Shown here in pieces: positions 6,722 to 15,073 of a stretch of 64,000 bases of DNA. A program made the position numbers and the translations under genes. Each line of letters begins with the position of its first letter. Position 1 is the first letter of the stretch. The stretch comes from Micromonospora sp. WMMA1363. GTDB taxonomy: Bacteria; Actinomycetota; Actinomycetes; Mycobacteriales; Micromonosporaceae. Under the pieces are notes generated by a model, which searched no databases, had not been told where the DNA came from, and saw only the letters and a list, made by a program, of their open reading frames with translations. The stretch is from assembly GCF_030345795.1 (NCBI RefSeq), contig NZ_JAUALB010000001.1:3712001-3776000 (forward strand). The letters are read 5' to 3'.

Positions 6722-9700
6722 GTCGCTCCTCCACGCCGGGATCTCCGGCCGCCCCACATGGTGACCGCACGCGTTCGTTCGACTACGCGGAGGTGGTCGA
6801 GGTGGACGAGGCCGTCCTCGACCCGGCCCTGGCCAGCACACCGGGCTACGGCGGGGTAGGCGTCTTCCAGGCTCCCCGCCCCCTGTCCCGGCGGGCGCCG
6901 ACGGAAGGCGCCCCGGCAGACGGCACGGACATCGACTCCCCGTTCCTCGATCTGTTCGGTGCGAACCGCCCGGCACGCTCCGCTCCCGCCCGGCCACCGG
7001 TACGCGAGCTGCCGACGATCCCGCAGCAGCCGGCCGCCGCCGAGCCGGCGGAACGGCGGCAACCGGCCGTCCGAGCTGCCCGGGTCGAGTCGGTTCAACA
7101 ACCCGCAACGCCGGCCGAACCGCCCACGCGGACCAGTGCACGGGCGGCCGACGACCAAGCGGCGCTCGCGCCGTCCCAGTCCGGTCGAGCCACCGGTCAG
7201 CGGCCAGCCACACCGTCGACGCCCTGCTCGTACGACGACGAGGTCGAGTCACCCGCGCGGTCGCCCCGGGTCCCGCACCAGGTCGGCGACCGCCTTCCCG
7301 CGCTCCGACTCCCGGCGGACCAACCGACCACGGCACCGGCACCGGCACCGGCACCGGCCGAGCCGAACGCGCACCGCGACTCCGAGCAGATACCCGAGCG
7401 GGCGGGCACCCGGGACGTGACGCCACGACAGCGGTCCGCCGGCCGCCCGGGCCGCCCCACAAAGCCAGTTCGGGTGAATGCACCAAGGATCAAGTTTGGC
7501 GACCGTGATCCAGCGGTCGAGCTGGCCATCACCGAAATCGCCGGGCATCTCACCTTCACCCCGAACACCGTCACCGCCTGGTACTGGCTGCCCGAGGTGC
7601 GCTGGGCGTTCCGGCCGGACGCCGAGCGGGAAGCACTGCTCTCGGCCATCTCCGAGCAGTACGCCGGGCTCGCCGGGTTCCGCCTGCACCTGCGGCGCAC
7701 CACCCGCCCGTTCCCGGCCGACGAATGGGCCCGCACCATCGACACGCACACCTCGGTGCCGCTGCCCGACGTGCCCGGCACACCCGGCTGGGGCGACCAT
7801 CTCGTGGCGGCGCAGCGGCACCTGCTGTCGGTCAACCACGCCGAGGGGCAGACGTACCTCGGGGTGACCTTCGCCCGGCGATCGTTGGGTGACTCGCTGA
7901 CGGAGCGGTTGCTGCGCACCTTCGGTCGGGGCGTAGCCGAGGGTGAACGGCGTAAGCTCGGCCGTACCGTCGAGCAGTTCGACGAGGTGCTGGGCGCCTT
8001 CGGCATGCGCGGGCGGCGGGTCACAGCCCAGGAACTGGAGTGGCTGCTCTACCGCTCGGTCGCCCTTTGCATGGCACCGCCCGGTCGGCTCTCCCCGGTC
8101 ACCGACGGGCGGTGGGAACGCGGCGACCTACTCGCCCTGACCGAGCAGGTGGAGCGCTACCGCACCCCGTACGGCTCCACGGTCAAGCTGGTCAATCGGA
8201 TGACCGGCGAGGAACGGCACGTCGCGGTGCTCGCCGTCGGTCGGATGGAGCCGCTGGAGATCCCCGAGCGGCACGAGCCCTGGCTACACTTCCACGAGCG
8301 GCTGCCCTGGCCGATGGAGCTCTCGAGCCGGGTCGACATCCTCGGCTCCGGCGACTCCTTCCGCAACCTGGAGCACCGGCTCCGGATGATCCGCTCCCAG
8401 CAGCTCGACTACGCCGAACACGGCATCGACGCGCCGCCCGAGCTGGAACGGCTCGCGAAACGGGCGCTCGTGATCGGCGACGAAATGACCACCGGGTTGC
8501 CCGTCGACTCCGCACGCGCGCACGGCTGGCACCGGATCGCGGTCGGTGGCCGGACGCGCGAGGAGTGTCTGGAACGCGCCCGGCGGCTGATCCAGCTCTA
8601 CTCCCGGGAACTGCGGATCTCACTACAGCATCCGAAGAACCAGGACTGGCTGGCCCGCGAGTTCATTCCCGGCGAGCCGATCGCCAACACCGGCTACGTC
8701 CGACGGATGCCCGTCAACCTCCTCGCCGCCGCCCTCCCGCAGGCCGCTTCCACCGTCGGCGACCGCCGCGGCGACCTGATCGGGCGGACGGCCGGCACCT
8801 GCCGCCGTCCGGTCTTCCTCGACCTGCACTTCCCGATGGAGGTCCGGGAGCGTTCGGGGCTCGCGGTCTTCGTCGCCGAACCGGGTGGCGGCAAGTCCAC
8901 CCTGCTCGGTGCCCTCGGCTATCTGGCGGCGCGGCGTGGTGTCCAGGTGACGCTGCTCGACCCGTCCGGCCCGCTCGCCCGGCTCTGCGCGATGCCCGAG
9001 CTGCGGCCGTACGCGCGCGTGCTGAACCTGACCGGCTCCGAGCACGGCACCCTCGCACCGTACTCGCTGATCCCCACACCGCTGCGCAGCGAGTTCGCAA
9101 GTGGCGCGGCAGGCGACCGGGAGTTCGAGATCGCCGTGTCCAACGCCCGCGCGGAGCGCCGGATGCTCGTGCAGGACATCTGCATGATGCTGGTGCCGCC
9201 GCAGGTGGCCCGGGAGGCGTCCACCGCCACCCTGTTCCGGCACGCCGTCCGCCAGGTGCCGGCCGAGGAGACGTCCACGCTGGACGACGTGGTCGCCTGC
9301 CTCGGACAGCTCGACGACCACGCCGGCAAGGAACTGGCCAACCTGCTGTTGGACACCGCCGAGATGCCGCTGGCCATGCTCTTCTTCGGCCGCCCGCCGG
9401 AGGGACTACTCGGCTCCGAAGCCGCGCTCACCGTGATCACCATGGCCGGGCTCCGCCTGCCCGACCTGAAGATCGAGCGTGAGTACTGGTCGGCCGAGGA
9501 GGCACTCGCCCTGCCCATGCTGCACACCGCCCATCGGCTGGCGGTACGACGCTGCTACGGCGGTTCGATGTCGTCCCGTAAGCTGGTCGGCCTCGATGAG
9601 GCGCACTTCATGGAGGGATGGCGCTCCGGCCGGTCGTTCCTGGTCCGACTCGCTCGTGACTCCCGCAAGTGGAACCTCGCCGCCCTGGTCGCCTCACAGA

Positions 9701-10050
9701 ATCCGAAGGACATCCTGGGCCTCGACGTGCAGAATCTGGTCTCCACCGTGTTCGTCGGCCGAATCGCCGAGGACGCGGAGATCGCCACCGAGGCTCTGCG
9801 GCTGCTGCGGGTCCCCGTCGACGACGGGTACGAGGCGACCCTCGCCTCCCTGTCCGCCGCCGACGCCACGTCGGCCGCCAGGCTGGGCTTCCGTGAGTTC
9901 GTCATGCGCGACGTCGACGGGCGGGTGCAGAAGGTCCGGGTCGACGTCTCCTACGTCGACCGGCTGCTCGACCACCTGGACACCACGCCGGCGGCGGTCG
10001 CCGCCGCGTCCGGGGCGCTGCCGACGGCAGCAGCGGATCTGGAGGCGTGA
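6718..10050 (+). CDS. VirB4/TraC-type ATPase of a type IV secretion-like system
   Basis: An 1110-residue hexameric-type ATPase predicted to energise substrate transfer or assembly at the cytosolic membrane face. The first ~250 residues are low-complexity, Pro/Ala/Arg-rich and probably disordered, with an (AP)n run near residue 210. A VirB4 N-terminal domain follows (~260-700). The ATPase core has Walker A AEPGGGKST near residue 725 and a DEAH-type Walker B (VGLDEAHF) near 956, then the ASQNPKD segment typical of VirB4/TraC proteins. Motifs look intact, so activity is likely. The start overlaps the preceding stop. The long disordered N-terminus is unusual among VirB4 proteins. Confidence 0.88.
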   Translation: MSRSSTPGSPAAPHGDRTRSFDYAEVVEVDEAVLDPALASTPGYGGVGVFQAPRPLSRRAPTEGAPADGTDIDSPFLDLFGANRPARSAPARPPVRELPTIPQQPAAAEPAERRQPAVRAARVESVQQPATPAEPPTRTSARAADDQAALAPSQSGRATGQRPATPSTPCSYDDEVESPARSPRVPHQVGDRLPALRLPADQPTTAPAPAPAPAEPNAHRDSEQIPERAGTRDVTPRQRSAGRPGRPTKPVRVNAPRIKFGDRDPAVELAITEIAGHLTFTPNTVTAWYWLPEVRWAFRPDAEREALLSAISEQYAGLAGFRLHLRRTTRPFPADEWARTIDTHTSVPLPDVPGTPGWGDHLVAAQRHLLSVNHAEGQTYLGVTFARRSLGDSLTERLLRTFGRGVAEGERRKLGRTVEQFDEVLGAFGMRGRRVTAQELEWLLYRSVALCMAPPGRLSPVTDGRWERGDLLALTEQVERYRTPYGSTVKLVNRMTGEERHVAVLAVGRMEPLEIPERHEPWLHFHERLPWPMELSSRVDILGSGDSFRNLEHRLRMIRSQQLDYAEHGIDAPPELERLAKRALVIGDEMTTGLPVDSARAHGWHRIAVGGRTREECLERARRLIQLYSRELRISLQHPKNQDWLAREFIPGEPIANTGYVRRMPVNLLAAALPQAASTVGDRRGDLIGRTAGTCRRPVFLDLHFPMEVRERSGLAVFVAEPGGGKSTLLGALGYLAARRGVQVTLLDPSGPLARLCAMPELRPYARVLNLTGSEHGTLAPYSLIPTPLRSEFASGAAGDREFEIAVSNARAERRMLVQDICMMLVPPQVAREASTATLFRHAVRQVPAEETSTLDDVVACLGQLDDHAGKELANLLLDTAEMPLAMLFFGRPPEGLLGSEAALTVITMAGLRLPDLKIEREYWSAEEALALPMLHTAHRLAVRRCYGGSMSSRKLVGLDEAHFMEGWRSGRSFLVRLARDSRKWNLAALVASQNPKDILGLDVQNLVSTVFVGRIAEDAEIATEALRLLRVPVDDGYEATLASLSAADATSAARLGFREFVMRDVDGRVQKVRVDVSYVDRLLDHLDTTPAAVAAASGALPTAAADLEA

Positions 10051-10051
10051 G

Positions 10052-11983
10052 ATGGCCGGGCCCCGGAGACGGACGACGACATTCCTGCTCGTCCTCGGCA
10101 TCCTGGCCGGGGCGACGATCAGCTGGCCGGCCGTCGGTACGGCAGCGGCATCGGCCGCCCCGCTGACCGCCCAGGCCCCGGGCGACCTCTGCACCACGCA
10201 GGAGTGGCAGGCCGACTTCCGCGCCTGCGTGACCAAGCTGAAGGAGGTCGCCGAGGACGACGTCAGGTGTCGGAACGCCCCGACTCCGACCGCCCCCGAC
10301 TCGGGGATCGCCGGATGGTTCGCGGCCCGTCCCGAGTCCGCGAAGCTGCCCGGCCCGAAGGGCTTCTACAGCGACTACGGCTACGCCGGTTACAGCTACA
10401 CCACGTACGACGTTGACGCCGGGTGTGCCACCGCCGTACTCCATCCCGACTACAAGTTCACCAACACCGTCGCGAACGGCGAATTCATGATCGCAACAGC
10501 GATCATCGGCGCCTCGAACGCGCTGCGGGAACGGGCCTGGGATCCGCGGACGATGTGGGGCTGGGCGGACCCGCTGGTGGACCAGGCGACCAAGGCCGTC
10601 TACCAGAAGGTGTTCAGCGTCTTCGGCATCATCACGCTCTGCGTGGTCGGCCTCTACCTGCTCTGGCGCTCCCGCCAGTCGGACATGAGCAACACGATGA
10701 CGACCGCGGGCTGGGCGCTGCTGGTCATGGTCGCGGTGACCGCCCTGGCCGCCTGGCCGGTGAAGTCGGCCAACATCGCGGACGGCACCCTGATCACCAC
10801 GCTGGGCGTCGTCCACGAAGCCGTCGGTCCCGCCCCGAAGGACACGCCACCGGACTTGTGCGACGATCCTAATCCCGCATCGTGTAGAGATAATCGACCG
10901 CCGGCGGTCCGGGCGAGCGACACGGCGACCGAGGCGATGCTGTATCGAAACTGGCTGCGGGGTTCGCTGGGCTCCGCCGACAGCGAAACGGCGAAAAAGT
11001 ACGGCCCCGCGCTGTACGACGCGAAGTCGCTCTCCTGGGAGGAGGCGGAGAAACTCCGCTCGAACCCGGCGACCCGGGAGGCGACCATCAAGGCAAAGCA
11101 GCAGCAGTGGGCCCGGGTCGCGCAGCAGATCCAGACGGAGGACCCGGAGGCGTACGAATACCTCCAGGGTGTCCGGGACATGGACCGCGTGGGCGCCGGG
11201 TTCATCGCGGTGTTCGCCGCGCTGCTCTTCGCCATGTTCGACCTGACCGCGTCGGTGCTGGTGCTGCTCGGCTTCCTGATCTTCCGGTGGGCGGTGATCG
11301 CCGCCCCCATCCTGGGCACGGTGGGGCTGCTGCGGCCGGCCAGCGCCGGCCTGCGCCGGCTGGGCAACGCCGTCGTCGCCGCCATCTTCAACATCGCCAT
11401 CTTCGGCACCGGCGCCGCGATCTACCTGTTCGCGGTGGACCTCATCATGAGCACGCCGACCCTGCCCGGCTGGTTGCAGGTCGTCCTGGTCTGGCTCTGC
11501 GGCGTGGTCGGCTGGCTGCTGCTCCGCCCGTACCGGCGGATCACCCAGCTCGGCGGCAAGGACAACAGCGAGGCGATCAGCTCCGCCGGCTCCTGGCACC
11601 GCCGGTTCTTCCGGGACATGCGCACGGCTGCCCGGCTCGACGTCGCCGAGCCCGGCGGCACCGCAGAGCCGGCGATGACGCGACGCCGGTCGGTCGTCGC
11701 GAAGCAAACCAGCCTGCGACCGGAGGCCCGCCTGGAGGATCCGGTGCGCTCCGACGATCGCGGCGGCCGGCCGGACGTACGCGAACGGCCCGCCGACGCT
11801 CCGGCGGCGGGGCGGTCGGCCGACGGTCGGCGACCGGTCACGCCTCGGCAGCGACGACAACCCGCCAACTGGACCGAGCCGGACGTCCCGGAGGAAAGCC
11901 CCTCCTTCGCGATCTACCGGCCAGGATCGACGGACGCCGCCCCCGCGCGCCACACCTCACGGATCCGCTCCGAGGCTCGGTGA
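10052..11983 (+). CDS. VirB6/TrbL-like polytopic membrane protein
   Basis: A 643-residue protein with an N-terminal signal-like helix (about 8-35) and an extracellular domain of about 150 residues containing several cysteines. A first pair of helices lies near 190-235, then a second hydrophilic region, then a cluster of four to six helices (about 385-500). The C-terminal ~130 residues are hydrophilic, Arg-rich and probably cytosolic. This layout is that of the large channel component (VirB6/TrbL/TcpH-like) of Gram-positive type IV systems. The ATG at 10052 lies one base after the VirB4 stop. The stop overlaps the next start (GTGA, 11980-11983). The assignment rests on topology and gene order. 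Confidence 0.65.
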   Translation: MAGPRRRTTTFLLVLGILAGATISWPAVGTAAASAAPLTAQAPGDLCTTQEWQADFRACVTKLKEVAEDDVRCRNAPTPTAPDSGIAGWFAARPESAKLPGPKGFYSDYGYAGYSYTTYDVDAGCATAVLHPDYKFTNTVANGEFMIATAIIGASNALRERAWDPRTMWGWADPLVDQATKAVYQKVFSVFGIITLCVVGLYLLWRSRQSDMSNTMTTAGWALLVMVAVTALAAWPVKSANIADGTLITTLGVVHEAVGPAPKDTPPDLCDDPNPASCRDNRPPAVRASDTATEAMLYRNWLRGSLGSADSETAKKYGPALYDAKSLSWEEAEKLRSNPATREATIKAKQQQWARVAQQIQTEDPEAYEYLQGVRDMDRVGAGFIAVFAALLFAMFDLTASVLVLLGFLIFRWAVIAAPILGTVGLLRPASAGLRRLGNAVVAAIFNIAIFGTGAAIYLFAVDLIMSTPTLPGWLQVVLVWLCGVVGWLLLRPYRRITQLGGKDNSEAISSAGSWHRRFFRDMRTAARLDVAEPGGTAEPAMTRRRSVVAKQTSLRPEARLEDPVRSDDRGGRPDVRERPADAPAAGRSADGRRPVTPRQRRQPANWTEPDVPEESPSFAIYRPGSTDAAPARHTSRIRSEAR

Positions 11984-12531
11984 CGGCCGTGCGACGGACG
12001 ATCGAATCCCTGCTCACCCGGGTCCTCCGGTCCCGGATCGGGATCGCGCTCGCGCTCGCCGTCGTGGTGTTCGGCGTGATCGGCACCGCCCGACTGGCCG
12101 CCGGCCCGTCGGATCCGGGGCTCAGCAACCGCCCGGACCGGCCGATCACCACGGTGCCGCCGACCGCCGGGGACGACGGGGCCATCGCCACGGAGCCGCC
12201 GCCCACACCGGTCACCCGGCCCGGTGAGCTGACGCCGGAGCAGGCAACCGACCGGTTCGTCGCAGCCTGGCGTGGGCGGCCGGGGCTCAGCCCCGAGCAG
12301 TGGCACGCCGGCCTGCGACCGCTCTCCACATTGGCACTGACCGAGAAGCTCGCCGGCGCGGATCCGGCGGGCGTCCCCGCCGGTCAGGTGACGGGCGGAG
12401 CGACAGTCCGACCGCGGACGGAGACCTTCGTCGAGGTGCTCGTGCCGTTCGACACCGGGCGACTCCGACTCGACCTGGTGGCACCCGACGGCCGGTGGCT
12501 GGTGGATGCGGTGGACTGGGAGCAGGAATGA
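11980..12531 (+). CDS. VirB8/TcpC-like single-pass membrane protein with NTF2-like domain
   Basis: A 183-residue protein with a short basic N-terminus, one membrane helix (about 19-38), a Pro/Thr-rich linker and a C-terminal domain of about 100 residues. That domain runs from TPEQATDRFVAAW to WLVDAVDWEQ. This is the arrangement of VirB8 and TcpC, whose periplasmic or extracellular domains have an NTF2-like fold and help assemble the secretion channel. The GTG start at 11980 overlaps the previous stop, and its own stop overlaps the next start (ATGA, 12528-12531). The fold call is from pattern and context, so moderate confidence. Confidence 0.6.
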   Translation: MTAVRRTIESLLTRVLRSRIGIALALAVVVFGVIGTARLAAGPSDPGLSNRPDRPITTVPPTAGDDGAIATEPPPTPVTRPGELTPEQATDRFVAAWRGRPGLSPEQWHAGLRPLSTLALTEKLAGADPAGVPAGQVTGGATVRPRTETFVEVLVPFDTGRLRLDLVAPDGRWLVDAVDWEQE

Positions 12532-13700
12532 GTGATCATGTAGCCCGGCCCCTCCGTCGTCCGCTTCGAGCCGGGGCGCTGGCCGCCGCGCTCGCCGCGG
12601 CCTTCACGCTGCTCTGCTGCACCGGTGGGGCCGGCGCCTTCTTCCTCACCGAGTTGGGCGGGACCGGTGGCGACGGGCTGCGGCTGGCGAGCCAGGACTG
12701 CACCGGCGACTTCCGCATCAAGATCACCGGTGAGATGCCCCGGATGTCGCAGTACGGGGAGATCCAGCTCCGCAACGCCGCGCGCATCGTCAAGGTCGGC
12801 CAGGAGCTGAAGGTCCCGCCCCGAGGGTGGGTGATCGCCGTGGCGACAGCGATGCAGGAATCACGGCTCCGCAACCTCGCCAACCCGACGGTGCCCGGTT
12901 CGCGGACCCAGCCGAACGAGGGCGTCGGCTCCGACCACGACTCGGTCGGCCTGTTCCAGCAGCGGGCAGGCTGGGGCACCGTCGCCCAGCGGATGACGCC
13001 CGAGTACGCCGCCGGCAAATTCTACGAGAAGCTGCTCCAGGTACCCGACTGGGAGCGAATCCCGTTGACCCAGGCGGCGCAGGCGGTGCAGATCAGCGCC
13101 TTCCCAGACGCGTACGCCAAGCACGAGATGCTCGCCTCGACCATCGTCAACGCGCTCGCCGGCGGAGCCGCCCGCACCGTCCCGGTCGACGGTGGGCAGG
13201 CCTGCGACGCGGCGGCGGCCGGGCGGGTCGCCGCCTCCGGGTGGACCGCTCCGATCCCCGGCGGAGTCGGCTCCGGCTTCCGCACCGCGGACCGGCCCGC
13301 GCACAACGGTGTGGACATCGCGGCACCGAAGGGCCTACCGATCCGAGCTGCTGCCACCGGACGGGTGCTGGTTTCCCGCTGCGACCCGGACCGGGCCGGT
13401 CAGGTGAGCTGCAAGGTGGACGGCTGGCCGGGTAAGGGCGGCTGCGGCTGGTTTGTCGACATCCTGCACGCCGGCGGGATCGTGACCCGCTATTGCCACC
13501 TGGTCGACAAACCCCTGGTCCGGGTCGGCCAGGTGGTGCAGGCGGGGGAGAAGATCGGCCAGGTGGGCAGCAGCGGCAACTCTTCCGGGCCGCACCTGCA
13601 CTTCGAGGTGCACACCGACGGCGACCGGAGCAGCCGTGGCGCGATCGATCCGGTGCCGTTCATGCGGGATCGGGGGGCACCGCTGCGAGGCACGGAATGA
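12528..13700 (+). CDS. Cell-wall hydrolase with transglycosylase-like and M23 (LytM) peptidase domains
   Basis: A 390-residue exported enzyme expected to open peptidoglycan for the secretion channel, a VirB1-type role. A membrane anchor or signal lies at about 14-40. A lysozyme/transglycosylase-like domain covers about 75-215, with the probable catalytic glutamate in ATAMQESRL (Glu111) and the active-site-like SVGLFQQR. The M23 domain covers about 245-375, with zinc ligands in HNGVDIA (His259, Asp263) and PHLHFEV (His356, His358). All expected zinc residues are present, so the peptidase is probably active. Start and stop codon arrangement places it in the same operon. Confidence 0.85.
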   Translation: MSDHVARPLRRPLRAGALAAALAAAFTLLCCTGGAGAFFLTELGGTGGDGLRLASQDCTGDFRIKITGEMPRMSQYGEIQLRNAARIVKVGQELKVPPRGWVIAVATAMQESRLRNLANPTVPGSRTQPNEGVGSDHDSVGLFQQRAGWGTVAQRMTPEYAAGKFYEKLLQVPDWERIPLTQAAQAVQISAFPDAYAKHEMLASTIVNALAGGAARTVPVDGGQACDAAAAGRVAASGWTAPIPGGVGSGFRTADRPAHNGVDIAAPKGLPIRAAATGRVLVSRCDPDRAGQVSCKVDGWPGKGGCGWFVDILHAGGIVTRYCHLVDKPLVRVGQVVQAGEKIGQVGSSGNSSGPHLHFEVHTDGDRSSRGAIDPVPFMRDRGAPLRGTE

Positions 13701-13713
13701 GGCGCCGACCGCC

Positions 13714-14307
13714 ATGACCGATCCGCTGCCCGACCCCTTCGCCGGCCAGCCGGACTGGGCGCCGCTGCCGCCCCACCCGATCGAGATCGTGCCGGCCAGC
13801 GCCCACGTGAACCTGCGCGGGCGTCGGGTGCTCGTCGGGCTGCCCGGCCTGGGCTGGCGGGGCGACCTCCGCGCGGACGACCGCGTGGTGCAGGGCAGCC
13901 GCACCTACGTACCGGTCATCCCGGAGCACGAGTGGTACCGCGCGGAGGCCGACCAGGTGGAGGTCTTCGCGCCGCTGGTGCCCGTGGACCGGGTCTGGGT
14001 GGAGACCGTCGGTGAGCGCCGGCCGCCGACCGGCGGGGAGGCTGACCGGCTCGTGTCGCTGGACGCGCCGGCGCATCGCGCCCCCACCCCCGTTTTCGAG
14101 GCGGACGCCGTCGCGGGCCGACGGGTCGTGCACGTGGCCGACTCGGTTGAGCACCGCGACCTGCGGGCGGTCACCGAGACCTACTCCGGCGCCGACGGGG
14201 ACATCTGCGTCCGGATCGCCCAAGAGTTCGAGTGGTACCGCTGGGCCTGGCGCGGCCAGTCACCCACCACTCTCGAGGTCCCGGTTCACCTCCTGTGGCT
14301 CGAATGA
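13714..14307 (+). CDS. Unknown soluble protein with an internal duplication
   Basis: A 197-residue protein without signal peptide or membrane helix, thirteen bases after the cell-wall hydrolase gene and apparently the last gene of the secretion-like operon. It contains two related segments. Each has a (R)DLRA motif, then about 25 residues, then E-x-EWYR, then a V-rich strand ending W-x-E: DLRADDRV...EHEWYR...VWVE around residues 50-97, and DLRAVTET...EFEWYR...LWLE around 150-197. I do not recognise a family. The position suggests a substrate, adaptor or regulator of the system, but nothing in the sequence proves it. Confidence 0.65.
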   Translation: MTDPLPDPFAGQPDWAPLPPHPIEIVPASAHVNLRGRRVLVGLPGLGWRGDLRADDRVVQGSRTYVPVIPEHEWYRAEADQVEVFAPLVPVDRVWVETVGERRPPTGGEADRLVSLDAPAHRAPTPVFEADAVAGRRVVHVADSVEHRDLRAVTETYSGADGDICVRIAQEFEWYRWAWRGQSPTTLEVPVHLLWLE

Positions 14308-14311
14308 GTGC

Positions 14312-14887
14312 TCAGCTCACCTTGCGACCGCCGCAGACTCGCCAATCCTTCTCGTTTCGAACGACATCGAAGATCCAGTCCTCCCGGCGGCTACTTCGCG
14401 GCTGGCCGTTTGCGGAACTCGAGATGCTGAGCGTCGTAGCAACCGACTCACCCCGCTGGTTCTCCGACCGGTTAAGCGGGCCCCAGCTGACCCTAACATC
14501 CACGCCAAAGCTCGCCTCCCGCTGTTCAACCTCGGCGCGTAGCGCCGTCAATGCGGCCAAGTCCACAGGTTCTTCGCTGCAAATGTAGAGGGTAGCCCGG
14601 ATATCGTTGCGGTCCACGAGAAAGGCACGCAGGTAGTTGTCCACGACCACGTCGGGGGCGCTGCGGTCGGGGGCGGTCGCGCGGTCGTACAGCAGATAGC
14701 CGGCCGCCAGCCCGCTCAGGAAAAGGGCCGTCAGCATCGCCGCGGTCACGGTCAGAATCGTGCGGACCCGGCGGCGCGGCGGGTCCGGTGCCGACGTGGG
14801 GGGCGGGGGCCCCAACTGGTCGGAGGGGGGTCGCTGGGCCGGTACCCGGGAGACCTGGGAACCGGCGGGGGGCTGCACTGATTCCAC
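14312..14887 (-). CDS. Membrane-anchored protein with NTF2-like/DUF4878-like extracellular domain
   Basis: A 191-residue protein with a Pro-rich cytosolic N-terminus (~1-42), one membrane helix (about 43-66) and a ~115-residue outer domain. That domain starts APDVVVDNYLRAFL and ends DWRVCGG, and carries two cysteines that could pair. The layout resembles small lipoprotein-like NTF2 domain proteins and echoes the VirB8-like protein of the adjacent operon. It is transcribed convergently to that operon and divergently from the FtsK-like gene. The start is GTG at 14887. Function unknown; association with the secretion-like locus is by position only. Confidence 0.6.
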   Translation of the reverse strand: MESVQPPAGSQVSRVPAQRPPSDQLGPPPPTSAPDPPRRRVRTILTVTAAMLTALFLSGLAAGYLLYDRATAPDRSAPDVVVDNYLRAFLVDRNDIRATLYICSEEPVDLAALTALRAEVEQREASFGVDVRVSWGPLNRSENQRGESVATTLSISSSANGQPRSSRREDWIFDVVRNEKDWRVCGGRKVS

Positions 14888-15073
14888 CCCCTGAGGCTAA
14901 CCGCTGCTGGCGGGAGACCCAATGCCCCAGATTTCGCGGATCGTGACGGCCCCATACCCATCGGTGACATCTGCGACAACACCGGTGCAGCACCGCCGCA
15001 CCTCCGCCGAGGGCGGGTCATCCTGGGTTACCGTCTCTGCGCGGGGAGGGCTTGCCGACCTCGCGTAGAGGGG

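Noticed and set aside
7321..7362. CACCGG simple repeat in the VirB4 gene as a phase-variable tract
   Set aside because: Six-base units keep the frame; it only encodes the (AP)n linker.
9902..11953. Minus-strand 683-residue frame over the VirB6-like gene
   Set aside because: Composition is the GC-skewed Arg/Gly/Ala/Pro-rich translation of the opposite strand; no motif, and the plus-strand gene has overlaps and helices.
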